In this document: positions 6,475 to 14,585 of the stretch, piece after piece
Position numbering within the stretch: position 1 is the first letter of the stretch
Layout of the letters: every line of letters starts with the position of its first letter
Origin: CAYJAD01 sp964371225
GTDB taxonomy: Bacteria; Desulfobacterota; Desulfovibrionia; Desulfovibrionales; Desulfovibrionaceae
Direction: 5' to 3'
DNA length: 33,527 nucleotides
Assembly: GCA_964371225.1 (NCBI GenBank)
Contig: CAYJNA010000013.1
Location: 1-33,527, forward strand
Program-made: the position numbers and the translations under genes
The notes under the pieces: generated by a model
What the model was told of the DNA's origin: nothing
Databases searched by the model: none
The model's input: the letters and a program-made list of their open reading frames with translations, nothing else

Positions 6475-8313
6475 TTAACCTTCTGTTGTTACGGGCTTTT
6501 CACGCAAGCGTAAACCAAGCTCACGTAATTGCTTGGCAGACACTTCCGAAGGTGCAGCAGTGAGTAAGCATGTGGCACGTTGTGTTTTGGGGAAAGCAAT
6601 AACATCACGAATGCTGGGAGCCTCGCACAAAAGCATAACTAAACGGTCAAGACCAAAAGCTATACCGCCATGAGGAGGTGCGCCATGTTCTAAGGCATTG
6701 ATAAGGAAGCCAAATTGTTCTTCAGCTTCTTCTTCAGAAAAGCCCAAGGCAGTAAACATATCTCTTTGCACGGCGCCTGAGTGAATGCGTATGGAACCGC
6801 CACCCACTTCCGAACCATTAAGCACCATATCATACGCACGAGCGCGTGCTTTAGCAGGCTCTGTGCGCATAAGTTCCATATGCCCCTCTGCCGGAGAAGT
6901 GAAAGGATGGTGACAAGCCACATAACGATTTTCCTCGGCATCATGCTCATAAAGAGGGAAATCTGTTACCCACAAGAAATTAAAGGTATTTTCAGGGATA
7001 AGCTTGAGATAAGAGCCCAAATGCACACGCAAGTTACCAAGAGCTGCATTAACCATGGAACTCTCCCCTGCTTGGAAGAAAGCAATATCACCCACTTGCA
7101 AATCTAAAGCTTCTTTAATGGCTTCTTTTTCTGCATCGGAAAGGAATTTTGCAATGGGAGATTGCCACTCATTTTCACGTACTTTAATCCATGCAAGACC
7201 TTGAGCACCGTAAATTTTTACAAATTCTGTGAATTCATCGATCTCTTTGCGGCTTAAACTTTCACCGCCAGAAACCTTCATGCCCTTAACCAATTCCGCC
7301 GTGGCAAAAAGCTTGAAGCCTGAACCACGTACAGAGGCAGTGATATCTTTCAATTCTAAATCAAAGCGTGTATCTGGCTTATCCACACCATAACGACCCA
7401 TGGCATCATCATAAAGCATGCGAGGAAATGGTAAGGGAATATCAATGTTTTTCACAGACTTAAATACATGAGCCATGAGTGCTTCCGCCATGGACATGAC
7501 TTGCTCTTCATCCACAAAGCTCATTTCAATATCAATTTGCGTAAATTCAGGCTGACGATCAGCACGAAGATCTTCGTCACGGAAGCAACGCACAATTTGG
7601 AAATATCTATCCATGCCGGAAATCATGAGCAATTGTTTAAAAATTTGCGGAGACTGTGGCAAGGCAAAGAATTGACCTTCATTAACGCGGCTAGGTACCA
7701 AGAAATCACGCGCCCCTTCGGGTGTGGACTTGGTAAGTACAGGCGTTTCAATTTCTAAAAAGGCATTATCATCTAAATAACGACGTACAGCTTGCGCCAC
7801 TTTATGACGTAATTGGAAAACTTGCGCCATTTTAGGACGACGTAAATCTAAATAACGCCATTGCAAACGTAAGTTTTCGCCAGCATCGCAACGATCTTCA
7901 ATGGGGAAAGCAGGAGTTTTAGAAGTATTCAGCAATTTCCATTCATGTACTACCACTTCCACTTCACCGGTAACCATATTAGCGTTGGTCATGCCTTCAG
8001 GACGCGGACGTACTGTGCCTTTAATGGCAAATACATATTCTGAGCGTAAAATATTGGCGGTTTCATGCGCATCAGGAGCCACTTCTGGGCTGAAAACCAC
8101 TTGAGTTAAGCCTTGACGGTCGCGCATATCCACAAAAATAAGACCGCCATGGTCACGGCGATACTGCGCCCAACCCATAAGACACACACTTTGCCCATCA
8201 TTGGCTAAAGTGACTTCGGCGCAATGATGTGTACGTTTCCAATCACCAAGGGCTTGTATATATTGTTGGTGTTCTGCTTGGACATTTAAATTTTGTTCAT
8301 TACTTTGACTCAT
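6475..8313 (-). CDS. aspS: aspartyl-tRNA synthetase, probably non-discriminating (Asp/Asn-tRNA)
   Basis: Class IIb synthetase of bacterial type, 612 residues from the ATG at 8313. An OB-fold anticodon domain (about 30-140) is followed by the catalytic domain with QSPQIFKQLLM and the motif 2 region FRDEDLRADRQPEFTQID, an inserted GAD domain (about 310-420), and motif 3 GIAFGLDRLVMLL near the end. In the anticodon domain it has RRDHGG with His at position 55 and RPEGMTN with Gly at 107. These match the His/Gly pair linked to non-discriminating AspRS, where E. coli has Leu and Lys. Such enzymes also charge tRNA(Asn) with Asp, later amidated by GatCAB. The start overlaps the hisS stop by 14 bases, and GGGGA lies 5 bases upstream. 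An alternative TTG at 8331 is less likely. Confidence 0.95.
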   Translation of the reverse strand: MSQSNEQNLNVQAEHQQYIQALGDWKRTHHCAEVTLANDGQSVCLMGWAQYRRDHGGLIFVDMRDRQGLTQVVFSPEVAPDAHETANILRSEYVFAIKGTVRPRPEGMTNANMVTGEVEVVVHEWKLLNTSKTPAFPIEDRCDAGENLRLQWRYLDLRRPKMAQVFQLRHKVAQAVRRYLDDNAFLEIETPVLTKSTPEGARDFLVPSRVNEGQFFALPQSPQIFKQLLMISGMDRYFQIVRCFRDEDLRADRQPEFTQIDIEMSFVDEEQVMSMAEALMAHVFKSVKNIDIPLPFPRMLYDDAMGRYGVDKPDTRFDLELKDITASVRGSGFKLFATAELVKGMKVSGGESLSRKEIDEFTEFVKIYGAQGLAWIKVRENEWQSPIAKFLSDAEKEAIKEALDLQVGDIAFFQAGESSMVNAALGNLRVHLGSYLKLIPENTFNFLWVTDFPLYEHDAEENRYVACHHPFTSPAEGHMELMRTEPAKARARAYDMVLNGSEVGGGSIRIHSGAVQRDMFTALGFSEEEAEEQFGFLINALEHGAPPHGGIAFGLDRLVMLLCEAPSIRDVIAFPKTQRATCLLTAAPSEVSAKQLRELGLRLREKPVTTEG

Positions 8314-9589
8314 GTTCTTCCCCGCACACAATTGCTTGTAATTTTTTTGATAAATATGGAGCTATGTCATTTAAAGCAACGCTTTCTTGTTCGCCGCTAT
8401 CCATATGTTTCACAGTTATTGTCATGTTATTTATCTCATCTTCTCCCATAATAAGGGCAAAATGAGCTTGTAATTTTCCTGCTTGACGCATTTGGCTTTT
8501 AAAAGAACCGCCACTATGGGTATAGTCACCCACAAAACCACTATGACGTAATACTAAGCCCACATTGAAAGCCATATGTGAAGCACGTCTGTCATCACAA
8601 AAAACAATATGGAAATGCGGACGTATTTTAGGCATATCCGGTATAAGCATTGCTAAGCGTTCCATACCACACGCAAAGCCAATACCGGGCACATCTGGCC
8701 CGCCCAATTGCTTTACCAAACCATCATATCTGCCACCACCAGCTATGGATGTTTGCGCGCCTATGCCGTCAGATACCACTTCAAAGGTAGTGCGGCAATA
8801 ATAATCTAAGCCGCGTACCAAACGTGGATTCACTGTAATTTTCACTATATCTTTATATTCTAATAAAGATAAGACTTCGGCAAAGTCTATGGAACATGCT
8901 TCGCATACATGATGTGGTAATTGCGGTGCCTTTTGGGTGTGCTCTTTGCAAGTGGGAACCTTACAATCTAATACACGTAAAGGATTTGTTTCAACTCTAC
9001 GGCGACAATCATCACATAAAGCAGTTTGATCGAGTTCGCGCAAATATTTGGTGAGTAAAGCTTTATATTCAGGACGACAAGTACTACAACCCAAAGTATT
9101 AATTTGAATTTGGAAATCTTTAATGCCAAGCTCTTCTAAAAAATTAGTGAGCATAATAATAACTTCGGCATCGGTTCTTGGATGCGCTGCACCTAAACAT
9201 TCACAATTAATTTGATGGAATTGACGCATACGCCCTTTTTGGGGGCGTTCATAGCGAAACATAGGGCCATAGGTGAAAAGCTTAGATACCGCTTCTGCAT
9301 TATGTTTTTTGGCTTGAATATAAGCGCGCATAACACCGGCTGTGGCCTCAGGACGTAAAGTCAAAGAACGGTCTTTACGGTCAGGAAAGGTATACATTTC
9401 CTTTTGCACCACATCTGTTTCAGTGCCTATGCCGCGGCAAAAAAGCTCTGTAAATTCCATGATGGGTGTACGTAATTCTTCATAAGCATAACGCTGGAAA
9501 ATTTTACGCGCCGTATCCTCAATGAAAGTAAAGGTGGTGCTTTGAGGCGGATATAAATCTGCAAAACCTTTAATGCTTTGTGTTGTCAT
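8300..9589 (-). CDS. hisS: histidyl-tRNA synthetase
   Basis: Class II synthetase, 429 residues from the ATG at 9589, the normal length. Seen in order: KGFADLYPP (about 7-15); TLRPEATAGVMRAYI (about 77-91); motif 2 FRYERPQKGRMRQFHQI (about 110-126); a cysteine-containing insertion with CRPEYKALL, CDDCRRR and CKVPTC (about 170-215); the histidine loops RGLDYYCRTTFE and AGGGRYDGL; motif 3 GIGFACGMERL; and a C-terminal anticodon domain. The longest frame begins at 9649, inside the purF terminator hairpin, so that extension is rejected; GGAA lies about 9 bases before the chosen ATG. It overlaps aspS by 14 bases, so the two are translationally linked. Confidence 0.95.
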   Translation of the reverse strand: MTTQSIKGFADLYPPQSTTFTFIEDTARKIFQRYAYEELRTPIMEFTELFCRGIGTETDVVQKEMYTFPDRKDRSLTLRPEATAGVMRAYIQAKKHNAEAVSKLFTYGPMFRYERPQKGRMRQFHQINCECLGAAHPRTDAEVIIMLTNFLEELGIKDFQIQINTLGCSTCRPEYKALLTKYLRELDQTALCDDCRRRVETNPLRVLDCKVPTCKEHTQKAPQLPHHVCEACSIDFAEVLSLLEYKDIVKITVNPRLVRGLDYYCRTTFEVVSDGIGAQTSIAGGGRYDGLVKQLGGPDVPGIGFACGMERLAMLIPDMPKIRPHFHIVFCDDRRASHMAFNVGLVLRHSGFVGDYTHSGGSFKSQMRQAGKLQAHFALIMGEDEINNMTITVKHMDSGEQESVALNDIAPYLSKKLQAIVCGEEHESK

Positions 9590-9626
9590 ACCAGTAAGTT
9601 CCTTACAATAGCCTTTAATATAAAAC

Positions 9627-9661
9627 AAAAAAGCTGAACCTGTATACAATACAGGTTCAAC
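9627..9661 (-). terminator. intrinsic terminator of purF
   Basis: TGAACCTGTAT (9637-9647) and ATACAGGTTCA (9651-9661) pair perfectly over 11 bases with a 3-base loop. Read leftward, the stem is followed by GC and then a T-rich tract (TTTTTTGTTTTA). It lies 20 bases after the purF stop and splits the dnaA-purF block from hisS-aspS. Confidence 0.9.
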
Positions 9662-9680
9662 ACAACTATGTATTTTTTAT

Positions 9681-11087
9681 TTAACGTTTCATGCAACCAG
9701 AAGAACATGCTTCACGTGAAGCATTACAAGGCACAGGATATTCCCCTGTAAAGCACGCTGTGCAATAATGGTCTTCATTATTTACAGAGCGTAACAGCCC
9801 TTCTATAGTTAAATAGTGCAATGAGTCAACGTCTAGCATTTTTCGAATTTCTTCCACACTGTGATTAGCTGCAATTAAATGCTTTGGATCAGCAAAATCA
9901 ATACCGTAAAAACAGGGGAATTTTACCGGCGGGCAAGAAATTCGGATATGTACTTCTTTGGCGCCCAGCTCACGTAATTTTTTTACACGTGTCGTCATGG
10001 TGGTACCGCGAACGATGGAATCATCCACAATACAAATTTTCTTTCCCTCAATCATTTCACGTACAGGATTAATTTTTATGCGTACGCCAAAATTACGCAT
10101 ATTTTGTGAAGGCTGAATAAATGTGCGCCCCACATAGTGGTTACGTATCATGGCATGTTCATAGGGAAGTTCTGCACATTGTGCAAAGCCCACAGCAGAA
10201 TATACCCCAGAGTCAGGGAAAGGCATAACAAAATCCACGTCGGGTGTGGATTCATGAGCCAATTGCCATCCCATACGCTTACGACACAAATAGACATTTT
10301 CATCAAAAATATTAGAGTCAGGTCTGGCAAAATACACCAATTCAAAAATACATTGTTTGGGTGTGGCTGGCTGCGGTAAGAAGTAGGAGAAAATTGTTTC
10401 ACTACGTAATGTTTCCCCCTCCACTATGACCATTTCACCCGGCTTTATGGAGCGGATAAATTCTGCCTCCAAAAGATCAAAAGCACATGATTCTGAGGCA
10501 AATACAAATGATTTGTCTAATTTTGCCACAGCCAAGGGGTGAAAACCATGCGGATCGCGCACTGCAGCCATTTTACCATCTACCAACACAAGAAGACAAT
10601 AAGCCCCACGTACTTTAGAACATACTTCGCGTAAAGCGTCTTCCAAACATCGTGTACGCATGGCGCGCACCAAGAGATGCACAAAAACTTCCGAATCTGT
10701 GGTAGTTTGGAAAATGGCACCATGATCTTCCAATTCAGCACGTAATTCTTCTGTATTAACAAGATTGCCATTATGTGCCAAAGCAATTTGTGAACCTTTA
10801 AAGTTTACCACAAAAGGCTGTGCATTGCGCACAAAAGAAACACCTGTAGTGCTATAGCGCACATGCCCAAGAGCTGTATTGCCTTGGAGTTTTACAAAAT
10901 CTTGCTCACAAAAAATATCCGGCACCAAACCCATGCCGCGATGTTCGTGTAAATTTTCACCATCCCACGTCACAATGCCAGCACTTTCTTGACCTCTATG
11001 TTGCTGCGCATATAAACCAAAATAAGTTAAGCGTGCCGCTTCTGTGTGATCGGAAATACCAAGAAGACCACAATCATGATGAATCAT
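9681..11087 (-). CDS. purF: amidophosphoribosyltransferase, Fe-S type
   Basis: First committed step of purine synthesis: PRPP plus glutamine to 5-phosphoribosylamine. 468 residues. It starts MIHHDCGLLGI, so a five-residue propeptide would be removed to expose Cys6 as the Ntn nucleophile. The glutaminase domain has RGQESAGI (about 31-38) and GHVRYSTTG (about 75). The PRPP-binding motif is ICIVDDSIVRGTTM (about 350-363). Cysteines in CIFELVYF, PCFYGIDF and YCTACF (442 and 445) are placed like the four [4Fe-4S] ligands of the Bacillus enzyme. AGGGG lies 6 bases before the ATG. It follows the TPR gene by 32 bases and ends with a strong terminator. A perfect 18-base palindrome lies within its final codons. 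Confidence 0.95.
   Translation of the reverse strand: MIHHDCGLLGISDHTEAARLTYFGLYAQQHRGQESAGIVTWDGENLHEHRGMGLVPDIFCEQDFVKLQGNTALGHVRYSTTGVSFVRNAQPFVVNFKGSQIALAHNGNLVNTEELRAELEDHGAIFQTTTDSEVFVHLLVRAMRTRCLEDALREVCSKVRGAYCLLVLVDGKMAAVRDPHGFHPLAVAKLDKSFVFASESCAFDLLEAEFIRSIKPGEMVIVEGETLRSETIFSYFLPQPATPKQCIFELVYFARPDSNIFDENVYLCRKRMGWQLAHESTPDVDFVMPFPDSGVYSAVGFAQCAELPYEHAMIRNHYVGRTFIQPSQNMRNFGVRIKINPVREMIEGKKICIVDDSIVRGTTMTTRVKKLRELGAKEVHIRISCPPVKFPCFYGIDFADPKHLIAANHSVEEIRKMLDVDSLHYLTIEGLLRSVNNEDHYCTACFTGEYPVPCNASREACSSGCMKR
9707..9724. promoter_or_regulatory. parS: parS-like perfect palindrome in the 3' end of purF
   Basis: ATGCTTCACGTGAAGCAT is an 18-base perfect palindrome. Its central 16 bases match parS at 14 positions, and the two differences are symmetric (C for T, G for A), so both half-sites are equal. 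It lies in the codons for NASREAC of PurF and is about 7 kb from parB. Confidence 0.5.
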
Positions 11088-11119
11088 AATTACCCCTGTG
11101 TTACCTTAAAGGTTTCACT

Positions 11120-11917
11120 TTATTTTATTTTTAAAATTTTCTTTAAGTGTGCTATACGATTTTGCACTACAGCCTGATTACCATAATGTTCTTGTGCCAT
11201 GGTAAAATATTCTAAAGCTTCTTTATTTTTTCTTTGAAACTCTAAAATATCTGCATACAAAAAATAAAATTGCGCCTTTTCATAAGCAGATATATCTGCC
11301 TCTAAAGCAGATGTTATATATTCTGTGGCCACTACAAAATCACCCTTATTGGCATAAATATCAGCCAAGGCATATTTGCAATAGGCAGATTTTTCAGGCT
11401 CAATTTGTAATGCTATACAATCATTTAATGTTTCTTGTACTGCTGCAAAATCACCTTTATCATAATACATGCGTATCAATATAAGATACACTTTATACGC
11501 TTCCTCCACACTTAAAGAGCGAAGTCTGGCGTATTTCTCCCAGGCTGCTAAACTTTTGGTAAAGACATTTTGTCTTTCTGTCACCACAGCTATTTCATGT
11601 AAAATAAATTTTTTCTTTATGGGGTCTTGCCCATAGTCTTTCAACATATCATCAAGGTACGAAAGAAGTACATCAGGATGTAAAGCTGACTTGCGGCTCA
11701 TATCTATAAATAAAAGCCATGCCGCCCAGCTATTTTCCATATCAATTTCAGCAGCTAAATTTTTTTTAAAAAGTTTTTCTGCTTCAAACCAGTCTTCCTG
11801 CTCTATGGCATGAGAAATACTTTGTAATATATCTTCTTTTTGCCGCGCATCAAACACAGCAAAAAGAAGAAAAAACATTACAAATAAAGTACTTGTGATA
11901 AAAGCAATGCGCAACAT
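11120..11917 (-). CDS. membrane-anchored TPR-like protein
   Basis: 265 residues. A hydrophobic N-terminal segment (about 3-22) without a clear cleavage site suggests an inner-membrane anchor with the rest outside the cytoplasm. The remainder is all helical. Repeats with TPR-like spacing are visible, for example EEAYKVYLILIRMYYDKGDF, AYCKYALADIYANKGDF and AQFYFLYADILEFQRKNKEA, at roughly 36-residue intervals from about 135 to 235. The ATG overlaps the gyrA stop as TAATG, with GAGGAG directly upstream, so it is translated by coupling to gyrA. Partner and role are not evident. A TPR gene after gyrA fits Desulfovibrio-type gene order. Confidence 0.8.
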   Translation of the reverse strand: MLRIAFITSTLFVMFFLLFAVFDARQKEDILQSISHAIEQEDWFEAEKLFKKNLAAEIDMENSWAAWLLFIDMSRKSALHPDVLLSYLDDMLKDYGQDPIKKKFILHEIAVVTERQNVFTKSLAAWEKYARLRSLSVEEAYKVYLILIRMYYDKGDFAAVQETLNDCIALQIEPEKSAYCKYALADIYANKGDFVVATEYITSALEADISAYEKAQFYFLYADILEFQRKNKEALEYFTMAQEHYGNQAVVQNRIAHLKKILKIK

Positions 11918-14481
11918 TACTCCTCAGTGTTTTCCGTAGGTGTGGACGTATTCTCCACAGCACTTTGTTCAGATGTTGTCTCTGTTTCAGATATAATACC
12001 TGCAGCGCTTTCGTCCACTATGATATTTTCATCTTCATCATAATCTTCTTTACGTGCGCCGCCTTCATCTACGCGGTCAAAACCTACCACTGTGGCGCCA
12101 TTATCCATACGTACAAGCATAACACCCATGGTGGCGCGTCCCTTAGAACGTACTTCATCCACACCTATACGCACAATTTTATTGGCAGAAGTGAGTAAAA
12201 CAAGACCATCATCATCACGTACGGGCATGGCACCCACCACTTGGCCAGTTTTGGAAGTAACCTTAAAGTTAATGATTCCCTTACCGCCACGAGATTGAGC
12301 ACGATATAAATCCACACGTGTACGTTTGCCAAATCCATTGGAAGAAATGGACATTATTTCTGTGGTTTGATCTTCAGATTTGAGGATAACACATGCCACA
12401 ACGGCATCATCACGACGCAAGGCCACACCCTTAACACCGGTGGCACCACGACCCATGGGACGTACATCTTTACAAGAAAAACGTATGGAAAAACCATTGG
12501 CTGTGGCTAAAACTATATGGCTATCATCCCTAATGGGACGTACTACCACCAATTCATCATCATCTTTTAAACCTACAGCTATAAGACCAGTTTTGCGGCA
12601 TTTAGCATATAAAGAAGCAGAAGAACGCTTCACCATGCCGCGTTTGGTCACAAAGAGGAAATGTTTATCTTCAGCAAATTCGCGTACAGAAAGTACAGTG
12701 GTTACCCATTCATTTTCTTCCATGGGTAAAATATTTGCTATATGCATTCCCTTGGCAGTACGGCTACCTTCAGGCACTTGATGCACTTTAATTTGATGCA
12801 TGCGTCCTTTATTGGTAAACAATAAAAGATATTGATGATTTGTGGTGGTTAAGAATTCTTGCACATAATCATCATCAGAAGTATGCAAGGCCGCAATGCC
12901 TTTACCGCCACGTTTTTGCTGCTGATAATTATCAAGGGTGGTACGTTTCATATAGCCACGACGTGAAAGCGTAAAGACCACTTCTTCATCAGGGATAAGA
13001 TCTTCAATATCAATACCAACCAATTCATCTATCAGCACTTCCGTACGACGCTTGGTGGCGAAAGTATCGCGTATATGCGTTATTTCTTCACGAATAACAT
13101 TTCTCAAAACTTCCACATTATTTAATATGGATTTGAAATATTCAATTTTTTGCAAAATATCTTTATATTCTGCCATGAGTTCATCACGTTGCAAACCTGT
13201 AAGTCTTTGCAGACGCATTTCCAAAATGGCTTTAGCTTGAATTTCGCTCAAATCAAAACGTTGTATCAAGCGTTGGCGCGCTTCTTCTGGCGTGGCCGAT
13301 GCACGAATAATGGCCACAATTTCATCTATATTATCCAGTGCAATGCGCAAACCTTCTAAAATATGCGCGCGTGCTTCGGCTTTAGCAAGGTCATAACGTG
13401 TTCTACGAATGATAACGTCACGTCTATGTTCTAAGAAGCAACGCAATGCGGACTTGAGGTTGAGTAGTTGCGGTCTATTATCCACAACAGCCAACATATT
13501 AATACCAAATGAAGACTCTAAGGGTGTGAATTTATATAAAGAATTAATAACTATTTCAGGAATGGTACCACGTTTTAATTCCACCACAATACGAATACCC
13601 TTGCGGTCTGATTCATCACGCAAGTCAGAAATACCATCAATTTTACGGTCATGAACCAAGGCAGCAATGTTTTCTACCAAGCGTGATTTATTAAGACCAT
13701 AGGGTATTTCTCGAATAACTATGGATTGAAAGCCTTTTTTTCTTTCTTCCACTTCCACCTTGCCGCGCATTTTAACTGTGCCGCGACCTGTGTGATAGGC
13801 ATCATGTAAACCTTGGCCGGCATAAACAAAGCCGTATGTGGGAAAATCTGGACCCTTTACATACTCCATCAAATCTTTCACCGTGCATTCCGGATTGGCC
13901 AATAAATGCAATAAGGCATCGGAAAGTTCGCCAAGATTATGCGGAGGAATGTTGGTGGCCATACCTACAGCAATACCTGAAGTACCATTTAAAAGTAAAT
14001 TAGGTACCTTAGTGGGCAGTACTGCTGGTTCTTGTAAAGTATTATCGTAGTTGGGGCGAAAATCTACCGTTTCTTTTTCAATATCATTTAAAAATTCACC
14101 GGCAAGACGAGACATGCGCGCTTCTGTATAACGCATGGCGGCGGCGGCATCACCGTCAATGGAGCCAAAGTTCCCTTGCCCGTCAATGAGCGGGTCACGC
14201 ATGGCAAATTCTTGTGCCATACGTACAAGAGCGTCATACACAGCAGAATCACCATGGGGGTGATATTTACCAATAACGTCACCCACGATACGGGCAGACT
14301 TTTTATGTGGTCTGTTATAGGAGTTGGAAAGCTCGTGCTGTGCAAACATAATGCGGCGGTGTACAGGTTTTAAACCGTCACGCGCGTCTGGAATGGCACG
14401 GCCTATGATAACCGAAAGAGAATACTCCAAATAGGATTTGCGTAACTCTTTCTCAATACTAATTTTATCTTGATCAGACAT
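11917..14481 (-). CDS. gyrA: DNA gyrase subunit A
   Basis: Breakage-reunion subunit of gyrase, 854 residues. The N-terminus has SYLEYSLSVIIGRAIPDARDG; the catalytic tyrosine is Tyr118 in AMRYTEARM. The quinolone-determining stretch HPHGDSAVYD has Ser79 and Asp83 at the positions of E. coli Ser83 and Asp87, the sensitive-type residues. The C-terminal beta-pinwheel contains QKRGGKG, the GyrA box that marks gyrase rather than topoisomerase IV, with later blade repeats such as QSRGGKG. It ends in an acidic Ser/Thr/Glu-rich tail (about 810-854). GAGG lies 5 bases before the ATG. The 104-base gap to gyrB holds two hairpins. Confidence 0.97.
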   Translation of the reverse strand: MSDQDKISIEKELRKSYLEYSLSVIIGRAIPDARDGLKPVHRRIMFAQHELSNSYNRPHKKSARIVGDVIGKYHPHGDSAVYDALVRMAQEFAMRDPLIDGQGNFGSIDGDAAAAMRYTEARMSRLAGEFLNDIEKETVDFRPNYDNTLQEPAVLPTKVPNLLLNGTSGIAVGMATNIPPHNLGELSDALLHLLANPECTVKDLMEYVKGPDFPTYGFVYAGQGLHDAYHTGRGTVKMRGKVEVEERKKGFQSIVIREIPYGLNKSRLVENIAALVHDRKIDGISDLRDESDRKGIRIVVELKRGTIPEIVINSLYKFTPLESSFGINMLAVVDNRPQLLNLKSALRCFLEHRRDVIIRRTRYDLAKAEARAHILEGLRIALDNIDEIVAIIRASATPEEARQRLIQRFDLSEIQAKAILEMRLQRLTGLQRDELMAEYKDILQKIEYFKSILNNVEVLRNVIREEITHIRDTFATKRRTEVLIDELVGIDIEDLIPDEEVVFTLSRRGYMKRTTLDNYQQQKRGGKGIAALHTSDDDYVQEFLTTTNHQYLLLFTNKGRMHQIKVHQVPEGSRTAKGMHIANILPMEENEWVTTVLSVREFAEDKHFLFVTKRGMVKRSSASLYAKCRKTGLIAVGLKDDDELVVVRPIRDDSHIVLATANGFSIRFSCKDVRPMGRGATGVKGVALRRDDAVVACVILKSEDQTTEIMSISSNGFGKRTRVDLYRAQSRGGKGIINFKVTSKTGQVVGAMPVRDDDGLVLLTSANKIVRIGVDEVRSKGRATMGVMLVRMDNGATVVGFDRVDEGGARKEDYDEDENIIVDESAAGIISETETTSEQSAVENTSTPTENTEE

Positions 14482-14491
14482 GCTGCCTCGC

Positions 14492-14508
14492 TTCCGGTAT
14501 GACCGGAA
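14492..14508. other. short hairpin just upstream of the gyrA ribosome binding site
   Basis: TTCCGGT and ACCGGAA pair perfectly around ATG. In the gyrA mRNA this hairpin lies a few bases 5' of GAGG and the start codon. Leftward it is not followed by a T-tract, so it is not a terminator for gyrB. It may affect gyrA translation or mRNA processing. Confidence 0.45.
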
Positions 14509-14525
14509 AATATTTTTTTACTCGA

Positions 14526-14562
14526 GGAAGGAAAAAACTTTTTTAAAAAAGCTTCTTTCCCC
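14526..14562 (-). other. long A/T-centred hairpin in the gyrB-gyrA gap
   Basis: The core CTTTTTTAAAAAAG (14538-14551) is a perfect palindrome. Pairing extends outward through GAAG and TTTTTTC with G-U pairs, then G/C pairs. Leftward a T-rich arm follows, so partial termination or RNA processing between gyrB and gyrA is possible. Confidence 0.45.
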
Positions 14563-14585
14563 ACCCCTAACAAATATACAAAAAA

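Noticed and set aside
9590..9649. 20-residue N-terminal extension of HisS
   Set aside because: It would begin within the purF terminator hairpin and has no ribosome binding site; normal HisS length is reached from 9589.
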